Below, piece by piece: positions 25,406 to 39,034 of a stretch of DNA of 64,000 nt. The notes under the pieces are model-generated. The model had not been told where the DNA came from, made no database searches, and saw only the letters and a program-made list of their open reading frames with translations. The translations under genes were made by a program, and so were the position numbers. The stretch's first letter is position 1. Each line of letters opens with the position of its first letter. The DNA comes from Syngnathus acus (Eukaryota > Chordata > Actinopteri > Syngnathiformes > Syngnathidae), in assembly GCF_901709675.1 (NCBI RefSeq), contig NC_051092.1:12648491-12712490 (forward strand). The letters run 5' to 3'.

Positions 25406-26956
25406 GCGCATCCTACGAGCTGTAGGTGGAGCATACTCGTATTAAATGAACTTTTGTATCTGATCTCATTCGTCACTTCGGCTTTATATTTATGTTGTGG
25501 GGATTTTTTGCTGCTTTGTTTACAAACAAACATTGCACATGATTGCTCATACGTGACGTTTTAGTGTGGTCTGGTGTGTAAAATAAGGTCTAGAATGTAG
25601 GAGTTATTCAAATAATATATTGGATTCATTTGCGATTACAATAGACAAAAGTGACATCATAATCTGTGCTTTTGTTTCCATTAAGCCGATTTCTCTCATT
25701 CTCTCGCATCCCAAACCCAGCCGTGCCCTCCAGATGTGACGCTGGCAGTGCAGCAGTCTTCGCTTTTAATTTTCTGCCCGTATTTATCACACGTTGTCGT
25801 TTGGCGGTCACGTGACCACGTGAACTACTACCAAGTGGCAATTAAGGCTGATAAATCACTCATTTACAGGAAGAGGAGGAGGATGGCGGAAACGAGGAAG
25901 GAGTGAGATACCGGGGAAAGGAAAGATTAATGAACAGCTTGTAGTCCTTCACAGATATTTTATTTGTTCATTTACTCGAAGCCACAGCGTTATTGTGTGC
26001 GTGGGGGGCCAACGTGTAGAGGCGGATGCACAAAGAGAAGGATGCAGGTAGTTGCTGTCCTTTACTGCCATTGTGACATAACTGCTAGTGCATGTATGCA
26101 CCTGCAAACGTATTAAAATACAGTGAGACAACATGGCTGATGGATCTCCCCCGACTATAAACAGGAGAGTAAACACACTCACGCCTCGGCATGCGGAGGA
26201 ATTTAATTGCGCTATCCTTTATTTTTTGTCAGCACGTCGTCAGACATGTTGTTCCATCCCTTTTTATTTTGGCGCTCAGGCTCACAGTACAGTAATGGTA
26301 TAAGTTACATCCGAAAGTGTGTCTCAGCAGCCCGGCTGCAGGTCAGTGCCCCATTGAGACTGCCCACTCACTTGAAAAAGGCTGATTAAAGATTCATGAC
26401 AAAAGTGGCAGGGAGGGGGGTGAATCAGAACAGCCTTTTAATGACCGGGGAAGAAGACAGGTAGAGAGAGAGTGAGATGGGAGTGTTTTGTTTCACCTGC
26501 TCACAGGAAACCATTGAGAACATTCCACCTGCATCAGTCAGCACAGTGGGGATTCAATGTTATCAAATTAAACTGGGTACGTACATAGCGACCTTTAACA
26601 TCTTCAAGACGGATTCATTGGATTTACACAATTTCCTCTGAAAAATGTTGCTTGTAATCAAGCATTCTGGAATCAATTAATTACAAAATCTGAGGTGCCA
26701 TCATCCAAAAAGGAAAAAAAATGGTTGCATGGAAATTTCTAAAATATTGTATTTAAAGGAAAATCTGAAATATTGAGTTTTTGCAATATTCTCCTACAAA
26801 TAGCGGTGGTCCATTCGACTGCCATTCCACCGAATTCAAAACAGAGTTAACTAAAAAAATGGAAGCACTGGGAAAAAGTGAAACGTTATTAGCATCCGAC
26901 CACCTGGGCTGAACATCTGCAGCATCACAGGGAAGACACTCCATACATCACCGCTA

Positions 26957-27009
26957 GACACACACACACACACACACACACATGCACACCCACACACAAA
27001 CACAAACAT

Positions 27010-27091
<82 letters not shown>

Positions 27092-27109
27092 GCACACACA
27101 CACACACAC
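26957..27109. repeat. (CA)n microsatellite, about 150 bp
   Basis: Long CA tract with ATGCACACC, CAAACACAAACATG and GCACGCA interruptions. It is one of the longest dinucleotide tracts in the window. Confidence 0.98.
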
Positions 27110-28589
27110 GTCCTTATTGCCATACGGAGTGCTCCTGCAAGGGTGGCGAATCGGCTTATTAGAAATGCATAGGCCATAGGTCAAGTACAAGTTTCGCTCC
27201 TCTCGTCGGCGAGAAGGTCAAAGATCATCAGGTCGGTGTCAGAGGCCGGTGTGACGGCTTGTGATCGGTTTATCACAGCACGGGTCACCGGCGAAGCGGC
27301 GAGAGCTTCACAAATCAAAGTTCATTTGCAGTCAACACATTTCTGCTTTTCCCCCCCCCCCCTTTCTATTTGTTTGTCTTCCATTCCTCCACTGCAGTAA
27401 CCACTCGCCTTTGAAAAATTATGTGATCTTTTCATGTTCTATTAGCTCTCTTTCTCCCTTGTGCTATTTTTTCATCTTCAAAGCGAAAGCTAAAATAGGG
27501 CGATCATTGCAATTTAATTACTACATATCCCTTTGTGAGTATGTGTTTGTTTGCGTGCGTAGATTTGCTGGCCTGTGCAGTTTTTTTTCTTGCTCTGTGA
27601 CTCCCGTTGCCTCCCCGTGTCGTCCCCCGGTATTTTGAGTGAGGTGCCACAGAGTTTATTTAAATAGATGAGAAACGCAATTCCCAAATTAGGGGGAATC
27701 TCCTGTCGCATCTCAGTCTCTTTCTAATAACCCCCAGCGTTGCACTGGATCCTCTTGACACACGCACACGCAGAGTATTGCAGACGCGGCGTTTTTCACT
27801 CTCAGGGGTAAAAGGTTTTCATAAATGAAAATAAATACTTTTCTTCATATGGAGAAGAGAGAGGAGGCGATGGCAGAAATGACGGTTTGATACCTCAATG
27901 CAAGCAAATATATGATTTAAGGCACCGCTTTTCATGTGCAGTGTATTGTGCAAGTTAGCACAAAAACACACTGTAGGTAAAAGGAAGACTGAAAAAATCC
28001 GTTAATAGTCTTGTAAAAGAAAATTACCTTTGTTTAATATTAATATTTGCTGCATTTGCACTTCTAAAATGTATTCTATGTTAATTGTAATATCACACAG
28101 TAAGATTTGTACGATCAGATAGTGTTCCCTATTTTCCATACTCATATGTTGTTTCTGTTTTGTCTGATTTGATTTGAAGCTAGTCCTACTCCCTGTCGAA
28201 TTTTTGCGTTACATGCACGGTAAGGTCACGTATGCACTTTCTTTTCTCTCTCCACCTTTGTTTCCTCCCGACATTTCATTCAACAAAGCTCCGACAGCTC
28301 CATAACTATAACTCTCTCCTGCTCCTCCTTCTGTGTCCTCCTCTTTGGTCCACAACTAAACGACTCTGTCAGAAATAAAGAGCACTTATCTTATCTGCTG
28401 CCTCCACTCGCCGCCGCCCACGTCACGCAAACTGATGTACGCGCGCCTGCCTCTCCGCTTGACGTGTTTTTGTGCACGCGTGTGGACGATGTCCCATTTT
28501 GTCACTTTGGACTTTTTAGAGTGGTGACTTCCCGTGTAGTGTAACAGAGTGGCTATGCAAAGCTTCTGTCTTTGTCTTCCTCATCCATA

Positions 28590-29108
28590 TTGGCGAATAT
28601 ATCCATCCATTTTCTAGAGCGCTTATCTTCACTGAGCTTTGGAGCCTGTCCCGGATAACATTGCAGCGGAAATGGGGTACTACCCCAATGACAGTTGCAG
28701 TCTACTGTCATTAAAAGCTCCCAAAACAAATACAATTAGGAGTTTCTATAAAATATTCTGTGAAGATATCCCTAAACGGTCAAACCGTCACCACGCCAGA
28801 CATGACTTGAGCTCAATGAGCAGCACTTTAAATGCTGGCAGGGAAGGTCTGATTCTCATTAACAAGAGTCTGAATATGATTGGTTGATTGTGAACACAGT
28901 TACCCGCCCAGTTACAAGAGGGTGTGCATACTTGTGCAAATACATTATCCAAGCAACCCTGTAAATCGTTTTATTTTTAAATCTGTTGAGTTGTACCGGA
29001 TATGTAGGTATGACATTTTTTAAGTGATTTATTTCGCTGTCATTTTTTTCTTGGTATCACAATAAACCTGGCATTTGAACGAGGGTGTGTAGACTTTTTA
29101 TATACAGG
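28590..29108 (+). mobile_element. Decayed teleost dispersed repeats (SINE-like head, Tc1-like tail)
   Basis: The left part (ATCCATCCATTTTCTAGAGC, CTTATCTTCACTGAG) is the same 3' motif as in the SINE-like copy at 51181, in plus orientation. From about 28850 the segments GATTGGTTGATTGTGAACA, CAAGAGGGTGTGCATACTTG and GGGTGTGTAGACTTTTTATA form a known teleost DNA-transposon-like tail. Only one terminus is recognisable. Confidence 0.5.
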
Positions 29109-30180
29109 ACTTTTTGGCATATCTGCCGGCTCACCTGTGCGAATTGGCGTGCACACTTTATGAGCGTCCTTTGTGTGAAGAAGGACAAAATGAGAGCAGA
29201 GGGAGAATGCGCAGGAGACGGCGAGATGAAAAGTGTGATAATTCTCCTGCTTCCCCGAGGCCTCTTGGAGCCCTGCAGGCCCCCTATAGGTCCCCTGGCA
29301 CGTGCCTGAGCAGAAAGCCGGGGCCTGCTAATTGGCCCCTGTGATAAAAAAAAAAAAAATGGGGGTCGTGGGGGGTGCGCATGTGAATGTTTGTGTTACG
29401 GAATCACAGCATCGCCCAAATGCTTATTTTCATATTTCCCCCCCAAGTAATAATTTATAGGTTTGTATTTCTCCTTTGAAGGGTGTTTGACTTACAAGTG
29501 ATGATGAGTTTTCTTCCAACGCGCTCGCTCATTGAAGTCGGAAAGCCGCTGAAAGACAATTAAAAGCGTGCTTGCCAGTTCAAAGCGCCGCTTCAGTCTG
29601 TAAACAGCTTGTTTCTCTCTAATTGTTTCATTATCTCCGTGTGCTTATTAAATGTAGCGTAATTGTTAATTACCACAGCAGCTTCTGTAAAGAATTTGTC
29701 TTGAGTATCAAAACAAATTAATTAAAGCCAATGCGTGCGCAACAACAGCCGTGATAACAGCAGGTGTGTGCAAGTTTGTCATCCACTTCCACAGCTCCGG
29801 CGCTAAGCCTGATTGTTTGAATCCTTCAATGAGATTCAAATGAGATTCATAGCAAATTGTTGCAGCACAGGTAATATGCAGATTCTTTTAATGATGAGTC
29901 CAAAGATGCCAGTAGGAGTTCCTGCGAAATATTTGGGTGAACTATGCCGCAGCTGTCAAACCACTATGACATCTTCAATAACTTAAACGGTCAAACTATT
30001 TTTTGAATATTTTGACTTATCTTTTGAGAGCCGCAGAATACTCTGAATCTCCATATAAGTTTGTTTCTGCCTTTTTCTGTTCTTTTTTAATCAACAGTGT
30101 TGGTTTCAATAAAACCACACTAATATTTTTTACTTTTGTGACACCTGAAAATATAAAACAACGAGACTGATATTCTAGAA

Positions 30181-31496
30181 CAGGGGTGGGCAAACTACGG
30201 CCCGCGGGCCACATCCGGCCCACGGGACCGTTTAATCCGGCCCGCCAACCCGGAATAAATTGTATTATTAAACTTTTTTTTTGGTCATTTTGCATGCAAT
30301 GACTGCGTTTCCCCAGTAGATGGGGAACCGCTCGCCTGCGCATTTACGACCGGAAGCCGTGTCAGAAAGCTCGGTGCACACTCACAAGTGTGTGTACGTA
30401 CTCAGTAGTACGGACATGGCGCACTCGCGCTCTATTTGTATCAGTCCCGAATTTAGAGCGTGGGCTGTGACGACAGCATTCTTGTAATTCGCGCGCTGAG
30501 CTTTCAGATACAGTTTTACGCTAAAGCCACCCACAAACATTCCCCTGGAATCCTTCTATTAAAATGAGTCGCCCAAGGAAAAGCAAGGTGGACACAGTGC
30601 CGATGTTTAAAAAAAGAGTGGCCAATTTGGCTCGACGAACGCGACGTGACGTTCAGCCACATCAACATCAACCCGTCACAGATCGAGGTAAACGGACCAA
30701 CACCTCGGATCTCTCCTAAGAATTGCCACAACAAATTTTACTCCAGACTATGACGCACTAGCAAAAAAGGGAGACCAACAACACTGTTCCCACTGAAAAT
30801 GAAGGGGAGGCTCTCAAGTTTGTTGTAAAAAAATGCATTTTGAATATGATTTGTACACATAGCAGGGAGTGAAACTAGCGACCATTCTCATTTTCAAACA
30901 ATGCAGGATGCTCAAGGACATTGATGCACCCACCACCTGTTTGCGACTAATCTTAACCTGTAAAGTTCTTAAGGCTTACTTTAAGGAAGTGTTTCCCGTT
31001 TCCTCACCTCTGTTACCAGGTGTTTGTGAGTTCTGCTCTGATGTTCAGATACCCCTCACCGTGTTGCCGTTTTGATTACTTTATTTGGATGTATGCTTTC
31101 ACCGATTCTTCAAGATGATATATTTGGTCAGAATGTTTGCCGTTTGATGTGATCTCAGATAAACATCTTTCATTAATCTGACCTGCAGGCACTGAAGTGA
31201 TGGAGACTGTTATTCATAATAACAGTGTCGTATTTTATGAGAATCACTGATAGCAGTTTTTAGTGAATTTTTTTTTTTTTTTAATGCTGTTAATAAATGC
31301 ATTTGTTTTCAAAAAACTTGTTTGGAATATCCATGCTTTACTACCTACTAAAGGCCAAAATCTTTTACGCAATGACCTTTACAGGTCGCTTATATTACTT
31401 CACACAAACACTACGTCCATCTGCTCCTGGTTCGGCCCTCCGGTCCAAATTTAGAACCTAGTTCGGCCCGCGAGTCAAAAAGTTTGCCCACCCCTG
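30181..31496 (+). mobile_element. hAT-superfamily DNA transposon relic, 1,316 bp
   Basis: Terminal inverted repeats are visible: CAGGGGTGGGCAAACT at the left and AGTTTGCCCACCCCTG at the right. A perfect 8-base target-site duplication TTCTAGAA lies on both sides (30173-30180 and 31497-31504). Eight-base duplications and these ends are typical of hAT elements. Subterminal GGCCCGCGGGCC and GGCCCG sequences are also characteristic. It contains a broken transposase remnant (30564-30796), so it is a non-autonomous, internally deleted copy. Confidence 0.9.
30564..30796 (+). pseudogene. hAT transposase remnant, N and C termini joined by deletion
   Basis: The frame starts MSRPRKSKVD, resembling the N terminus of vertebrate hAT transposases and their domesticated relatives (GTF2IRD2/ZMYM-type). 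After a large internal deletion a second frame gives DVTFSHINI, then a third gives LRIATTNFTPDYDALAKK and ends in a stop. At least two frame changes and loss of the whole catalytic and dimerisation region make it non-functional. The family assignment rests on remembered motif resemblance. Confidence 0.6.
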
Positions 31497-33649
31497 TTCT
31501 AGAATCATTATAATTCATTGGCAGATAAAACAAAATATGCCGTGAGCATGGCTGACTCACCACATAGCTTGAGTTGAGTTTCAACAACTATTTTACATGA
31601 TATGTTAGTCAGTGTTGGTGTCTTACAAGTCTGAATTTCACAGACAAGCTGGGAGAGACCCTCTTCCAGGCCTACCCATAGAAAAACAAACTTGATGAAA
31701 ATATGTGTCTATGGCAGTAACAGACTGCTTGCAATCCATTTTTATCTTAATTAGCTTCATAGACTTCAAATGTTGTGTGGCGCTTACAGCGCTGCCCAAA
31801 TGCGGCGCACTGCTGATAGATGATGCAGGTGGAAACACTTCATTTCAATTAGCGCACAGGAAGCAGGAAATAACTGGCAAATCAATTGTCATTCCGATAC
31901 GCAGAGGCCCGCTTTCAGGATGCGGATCGGGTTCAAAGTAGCCAGACCGAGATGGCGGAAAAAGTGCATCGACGGTGGACACATTTTGTGCATTTTTGTG
32001 ATGGAACGCTCAAATTTGTTTCTCTCATACTGTCTCACTCCCCTTTTGAAGCACAAGTCAAGAATGACTGGTTTTGCTTCCAAAATTAGTTTTTAACTCA
32101 GTTTTGAGTTAAGTGGTGATATATCGCTGGTCCACTATTTTGATACGGCACAAAAAATGGTAGTTGGAGGTTCCAATGACACTGGAAGAGATGCTTTTTA
32201 AACTGTGTCATTAGATTTTGGTTAATACATCATATTATATTACATAGTATTGCTTTTTTTTTGTAATTGTGTTGCTGCATGCAGCTAAATATACAGAGAA
32301 AAACATGCTACACTTTATGCCTTCATGGATATTAAAACACAAGTGATGGGAGTGCGGGACTGAAATGAGGTGTCCAGGCTGCTCCGTCAATATTACCAAC
32401 CACTACAGAATCTTTAAAAAGTCTGTGATGTGGTTAAAAAAACAAACATAAAAAAGCAGCTAATTTAGATGAAAGGCAAATATATTAAAAGTGAAATACA
32501 AGTGAACTGTACTTAAGCAGTTACGTATATTGTACTTTGGATTACCAATAGACATTTCACACCACACTTTGAGAATCACGGAAAATATTCATTTCTATTT
32601 TTAATTATTTAATTAATTGTTTATTTTTACACATTAATGCCTCAAACTATATATTTTACAATCAAATACAAACAAATTCCATTGATTTTAACCCAAAACT
32701 CCCCACAAGGCTTTGTGCAAGCAGGGATAAAAAAAAAGAAAAAAAAAGAGGCAAGTGCAGCAGAGCGGGAGACACACAAGTTAACTCGCCGTGTGTGATG
32801 ATATCAGAGAGAAAAAAAATGCACTACATCACGTGCGCACACACCTTAAAACGTGGTGCTGGGATTTGTTTGTGATGTTGGTGCAGTGGACCGAGCCTGA
32901 AGAGGTAGTAACAGTTTGATGGTGGCCTTTATGGAGACACTATATAACACCTGTGACAGTCTATTCAGTGCATGTCAGCTTTGGGCCCGGATAGTGATGG
33001 GCGACTAGTGGGGGCGGGGCGAGGCTGAGCTGCTGGCGGGGGTCGTTCTTGTGCGTCGTTTCCTCCTCTCCAAGAAACGATCAGGGCGAGACAAGTGAGA
33101 CACTTTGTTAAATGCCAGTGCCAAACCACACTGGGACTGTTAAACGGGTGCACTTATAGCAATAATTGAGCCCGATTTGAGCATTTTCCCAACCTTGCAA
33201 TCAAAGTCAGCAAAGAATGGATGACAGGTGGCAGTCTCTGATACATTATCCAGAGTGATTATCATGCAGCACACACATGACGATTTGATACATTTATAAA
33301 TAAAAAAATGGTGAAGATGTTAAAAACTCAGTTTTTGGTAATAGAATAAATTCTTTTGGCAGAGCTCCCAAAGATCCATCTGCCCACCTCTCATTGGTTC
33401 CTTTTCAATGCGGTGTTGTGTTTGCTCTGTGATTGGGTATTGAATTAGCCCGCTGATTGGATATTGAAGGCGGGAAGACTGATGAGAGGATTTGGCTAAG
33501 CTTTCTCCTGCGAACCTCATTACTCACACTTAAACACACACACACACACATGCACGCACTTACACAGAGCGCCAAGTTTGTTGTATGGATGACTTCTCTT
33601 GAAAACTCTAAAGTGGGCTTTCACAAACTTTTGCAACAACTCAGAAATT

Positions 33650-33768
33650 CCAAACCAAGGTCCATCCATTCTTCCATTTTTGGCAGCACATGTCCTCTTT
33701 ACGGTGAACTATAGTCTATCCCATCTAAGTAAGTGAGAGGCACGGTACACCCTGAAGAAAAAAAAATG
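33650..33768 (+). repeat. Fragment of SINE-like teleost repeat
   Basis: TCCATCCATTCTTCCATTTT followed by CTATAGTCTATCCCATCTAA and GGCACGGTACACCCTG matches the tail of the SINE-like family, heavily decayed. Related short pieces occur at 37888-37965 and 60478-60550. Confidence 0.4.
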
Positions 33769-34188
33769 CTTAAATAGAAAGACTCAGAATAGGGGGGTGG
33801 GGAACCGGACGTATACATTGACTTTTGACAAAGAGCACAACTGATGCGAATTTATCCCTGCGAACATGAATCAAAAAGCCCTTTGCCATAGAAATGACCC
33901 TCGTGGCAGACAACTAAATAGCAGCCAAACATTTCCAGTGTGACCAGGTGCCGTAGGAGCATATACCGCAGAGGAAGCGGCGTCGTGCCCCCGGGAGAGT
34001 GCCGCATGCAATTTTGAAGCGGATGTGTGAAAAGCTTTGTGCTGATTTATGCCGTGTTTCATCCCACAATAAAGATTATGGATGATGCTATTGATTTAGC
34101 CGGGGCAGTGGCCATGACTGGACTCGCGGGTAGAAAAGACAATTTGGCTCATTACCATTCACAGGGAGGAAGCTTTTCGTCCGCTCTA

Positions 34189-34241
34189 TGTGTGTGTGCG
34201 TGCGTGTGTGCGTGTGTGTGTGTGTGTGTGTTTGTGTGTGT
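34189..34241. repeat. (GT)n microsatellite
   Basis: GT run with GCGTGCGTGTGTGCG interruptions on the left. Confidence 0.95.
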
Positions 34242-34550
34242 AAGGAAGGGGGTGTATGTGAGGCAGCGACTTAGATCATCCTCTGTATTAGCGGCGCAAC
34301 TCTTCCCTTCCTTTGTGTTGAAGTTCCTTTTCCACAAGTGACACAAGCAGTCAGGAGGGAGGCATGAAAGTATTGACTCCGTTTTGATTTAAAACTCCAA
34401 AGCACACATACAGGTCCAGGAATACTGTTAGACACTCACTGGCCAAATACTGATCCAATGTTCCCTCCAACGGCTTGTGATGTCCCTAAAATCCACATTC
34501 TCTGGGCAGTAGACAACACCCGAGTCTCAGGAATTCTCCTAATCCGTTGT

Positions 34551-34590
34551 CCATCCATCTATCCGTCCGTCCATCCATCCATCCATCCAT
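34551..34590. repeat. (CATC)n tetranucleotide repeat
   Basis: Ten CATC/CGTC-type units in a row. Confidence 0.9.
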
Positions 34591-34988
34591 TGATGATGTG
34601 TATGATGAGGTCTTCATTATCATTAAAGCTGTTTGCAGATTGCCACACATTACAATTATCAAGTCATTAACATGTACACAACTTCCATTCATGTCAAAAT
34701 GCAGCCAATTGCAGCACAGTAAAAGTAAGCACATTTAATTACTAATATTACTTTTTTTTTCTGTCCAGCATTACGTTGATCTTCCCAAATCGTTGGCACA
34801 ATGCTTGGCTAATACGGCCATCTTTAGTGGATGACAGACTGAAAACAACGGCTATTATTAGCTGTAATATTAACAGAATGCTGTTTTGCTGACTACTATT
34901 AGAGGACAATAGCAGGAAAGTGCACTTCTCTTTAATTAATTAGCTCGCTTTTGTTTCTGGAGGCCATACACAGCAATGTTAACAACAT

Positions 34989-34989
<1 letters not shown>

Positions 34990-35050
<61 letters not shown>
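34990..35050. repeat. (CA)n microsatellite
   Basis: Perfect CA tract, with a second small CA run at about 35071-35084. Confidence 0.97.
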
Positions 35051-35052
<2 letters not shown>

Positions 35053-35353
35053 ATATAATCATATACTTTTCACACACACACACATGCAAGAGTTTGGTTT
35101 TTAGGGTGGGGGAAAGCAAGAAGAGCAGGGAAGGGGGTAATATCAGCAGGCTATCTATCCTCTATTCCACTGGTGCAAACCCAATCCTCTTTGGAAATAA
35201 CAAATGCATAAAGGAGCCACAACACAAATATATCTGCCTGGCTCAGATAGATAGGGCTATGCTAGAGTTTAATACCCTTATGTAAACCAGTAACAATCAA
35301 GCCCTAACACACACCCCCACATCACCACTAAGGGGACAATAAGGAACAAGCTC

Positions 35354-35356
<3 letters not shown>

Positions 35357-35435
<79 letters not shown>

Positions 35436-35477
35436 CCCCCCCCCCTCCAGATATGAACGGTAATGACTGATTGTGTA

Positions 35478-35547
<70 letters not shown>

Positions 35548-35553
35548 CGTGTG
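35357..35553. repeat. Compound (CT)n - C run - (GT)n microsatellite
   Basis: (CT)38 at 35357-35432, a ten-base C run at 35436-35445, about 35 bases of unique sequence, then (GT)n at 35482-35553. Two long dinucleotide tracts of different type within 200 bases. Confidence 0.97.
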
Positions 35554-38544
35554 CAACTGAGCTGTTTTCTTCAGCAGATATTGAACAATGTGCTTGCTCA
35601 GATTGTTGGGCGCCCCGACGCTTGTTGTGCTTGTTTGTTGTGTTCGAGAGTCGTACAAGGCCTGAACCCAGGAGACTGCAGCCTGGGTATGTGGCGGTCG
35701 CTCTTATTTGGCTCGCTCCTCACTGACTTCTTGTTTGATGTCTCAATCAACCAAAAGTGGTCATGCCAATTTGGTTGGAGTTGTTGCCGGAAGTGAGGCG
35801 AGGAGTCAAAGCTGACTTGTTGGGCCTAGGTCGAATGAATGCGCTGAAACCATGCCTTGCTCCACTGTCAATCAAGTACATCCACTACAGCGTGGAAAAT
35901 TGGATGCTCCATCATCCGGCATCTTTTTTTGCTTACACATAGTAACTGTATGCACGTATGTGTGTGTGTCTGGAGAGGGGGAGTAGGATAACAAAGGTTA
36001 ATCTCATACATCAGATGCCATCTGCATGTAAAATTTCCTTTGGAAGAAAAAACACTCATTTTGTGTGCTTTCGTTGGAGCTGATCGCTCTGTGAGATAAC
36101 TCGACGCTTGACATTTTGCTCTTGCCGGCTTAAGAGAAATGTCTTTTTAGGTGTGTGTGTGCGCGCAGACGTGTGTATATACGTATGTATATATGTCGGC
36201 AACTCCCCTGCACTTTGACAGAATGTCCCTTTTGTGCTTCAAATGATGTCAAGTTGGGTGACTTTTAACACATAAAAGTCATTGACTTGGCTTAACTCAG
36301 TGAGGACTGCACATGAAGGATTTTTCTGTTGTAAATACTGAAAAGGTTTATTATCTATGATGGTCTAGCTATTTGAGAGCGGGGTGCTCACATTTGTCAC
36401 GTATGATGGATCTTGAGAGTGGGAGTGGCAATAAAATAGGCCAAAATACTCCATGGCGTTTTAACCAAATGCGGGACAATAAACATAACGCTTCAATTGA
36501 GAGTAAACATTTCTACACTCGTGGGCGCTCTCATATACGTCTACATGATTGTGAAGATAGCGACACAAAGCAGAAGGCCAACGTAGCAATCCATGCGTGT
36601 GCCAATGCATGTGTGTCACAACATCAAGTTCTACTTGATCAGCAAGCGTAATGCTGCACTCTATCAGCCCGAAAAGACCCCGCTTGGAAAGCATCAAATA
36701 TTTATACGACATTATCCGCCATCCAATAGCCTGTAAGTAAAGAAAACATTCTCGGCGACTTTCTATTGCCTTACCAAATTCAAGCCCGGGTCTCGGTTTG
36801 TCGCCTTGTAACAGATTTATTGTCTTTTATCCGCCATGTTTCTTGAGGAACACTCAACTGGTTGCGCCGAAAGCCCGCTGGGTAAATGATACGATCGTAA
36901 AGCAGACATGCCATCGCAAATACTATTTACAGATCTCGCCTGGGGATTTGTGACAGTTTTTTTTTGATCCCCCAACTGAAAGGGAAGACGACCAAAAGTA
37001 CACAGAGAGTAAGTGTTAATTCTACACGGGCAGACACTTGAATGGCTGCTGTTGTTCCAGAGGCTGTTTTATGGAGCAGAAACAGCCGGCTGCGGGTGTT
37101 GTTTTCCCCGTGATTGATTGCTCTGGCCCCGGGGCTGTTCGCAGCGCTCCGCGTTTTGTTTGAGTATTTACTGGAATGTTGGGAGGATAAAACTCGGCCG
37201 CCTCAGCCGTCGCGCTGCGGCGGGAGACTGAGAGTAAGGCGACAAAAACCCACACACGGAGATAAATAGGGACACTTGGGCGGGCAAGATAATGTCGACA
37301 ACACAAGGAGCGATCAGGACTCGATACTGTAGCACCAGATGAGGACGTAACCTCATTTGGCTTCTGCTTAACAGCTCATTTTTGGTGAAATAAGAGCAAG
37401 TACAACATACTACGTCCTGGATCGACATCACCTGATTCTGCAATCAAATATGTCGTGGATGGGTTGTTTGTTTTCGAGTAAACCAGCACATTTTTTCAAA
37501 TAGAAGACAAATACAATTACGTCACTGCATCTCAGTAAATTAGCATATGAAAGAGTTAATATCGTTATTTCAATTGTTCCATCACTCGTCCGTTCATTTC
37601 CGTAGTTTATTTTAAAAAGTGAGCGATAACAGCAAAAGCTCTGAGTTCTGTTTGTCACCTGTGTTCTATATTTTGGACCCCCTCACTGCTGCCGGCGTTG
37701 GGGGGGGCTGTCTGTCACGCTGATGGAGAGCGGTCAAGACATTCAGTCTGTCTCTTTTTCCACTCTTTCATTCACATTTGTCACACATTGCTCATTCAGC
37801 CTTTCAGCCTCTGAGCAGAAGCCGTCGCCATGTCTTAAGACTAACGACGTGCGGGTTGGATGTGTTTATCCTCACTGAATACTTCATTAGGTATCCATCC
37901 GTTTTCTTTCGCTCTTGTCCTTATTAGACTCTCTGATGACCTGGAGCCAATCCCAGTTGATTTGGCATTATGAACAGAAATGTGATTTTTGTGTCAGCTT
38001 CAGACAAACTTTGCTCTGTCCGTGAAGTCATAGAGAAGATGCTGAAAGTGTGGTGAAAAGGCCCAAAAAAATACTCGATCAAAATATTAGAAATAGCTCT
38101 CCATATATGTCTTTTTGTGCAATCCCACAGAAATGTTGCAGGGAGATGATAATCCGAAAGATGACGTGTTTTATTAGCACACAATCAGTAGATAGCCACT
38201 AATTTTACCTACCGTACAGAATTTATTGGGCTACATTTGTGTAGTCACAAAGTACGTACAGTTAAAACATGCATCATTTGTCTTGCTAATGCCCACACAC
38301 CTGCAACCACCAGTGTCTTATTATGGGTCTTTAGTGGGAGTTGAGAGGTGGAGGAGGGGGAGGGGATAAGAGTCGGACAATATGTAAGTAGCTGCGTGCC
38401 GCAGAGAGATTTACTTCCACACACAGATTAAAAGAAGCTCAGTATGTGATTAAGACCAACGCCATCTATAACAGCACTAAGCTTCAATATCTGTTGCCAA
38501 ATGTGGAAATTCAGAGAATGTCTGTTTGGCGGTTTCCAATGGAC

Positions 38545-38568
38545 ACTACACACACACACACACACACT
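38545..38568. repeat. (CA)n short microsatellite
   Basis: Twelve CA units. Confidence 0.9.
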
Positions 38569-38951
38569 TACACACGTACACTGAGTTGTGTGCAGCCATG
38601 TTGCTGTGGGTGTTTTCTGTTTGATGAATGCCAAATTTCTTTCAACTCATTTTTTTCCAAGTCTGCCCTCTGTCTGCTCCAGTTCCCCCTCCATCCTTAA
38701 ACTGTCAGCAGCCATGCTGCGTGAGTGTGTGAGTTCTTGCGTGTCTGTGCGTTCACTCCTCCTTCCTCACTGTCAAATGTATTTGTTATGTATCCTAATT
38801 AGCTAATAAAGGTCACGGCATTGCTCAGCGGGGAAGGCGGGGACATGCAAATGAGCTGGAAGTTCACAAAGATGATAGTGAAGGCTGGCTTCACCGACAT
38901 GAACGATAATCATACCAATACTAAGAATCGGTTTAGATGATGGCTGGATGG

Positions 38952-39024
<73 letters not shown>

Positions 39025-39034
39025 TGATAATAAT
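38952..39034. repeat. (ATA)n trinucleotide repeat, about 80 bp
   Basis: About 25 consecutive ATA units ending in ATGATGATAATAA. The flanking 150 bases are also enriched in TAATAAT words. Confidence 0.97.

Larger units (their letters stand above)
20316..30172. other. Non-coding DNA (maf intron or downstream intergenic)
   Basis: No gene is recognised. Contains the short CT and CAT repeats, a dispersed repeat at 23525, the long CA tract at 26957, a C run at about 27352, and decayed repeats at 28590-29108. The 24.8-25.0 kb and 29.5-29.8 kb blocks look unique and rich in TAAT words. Confidence 0.65.
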
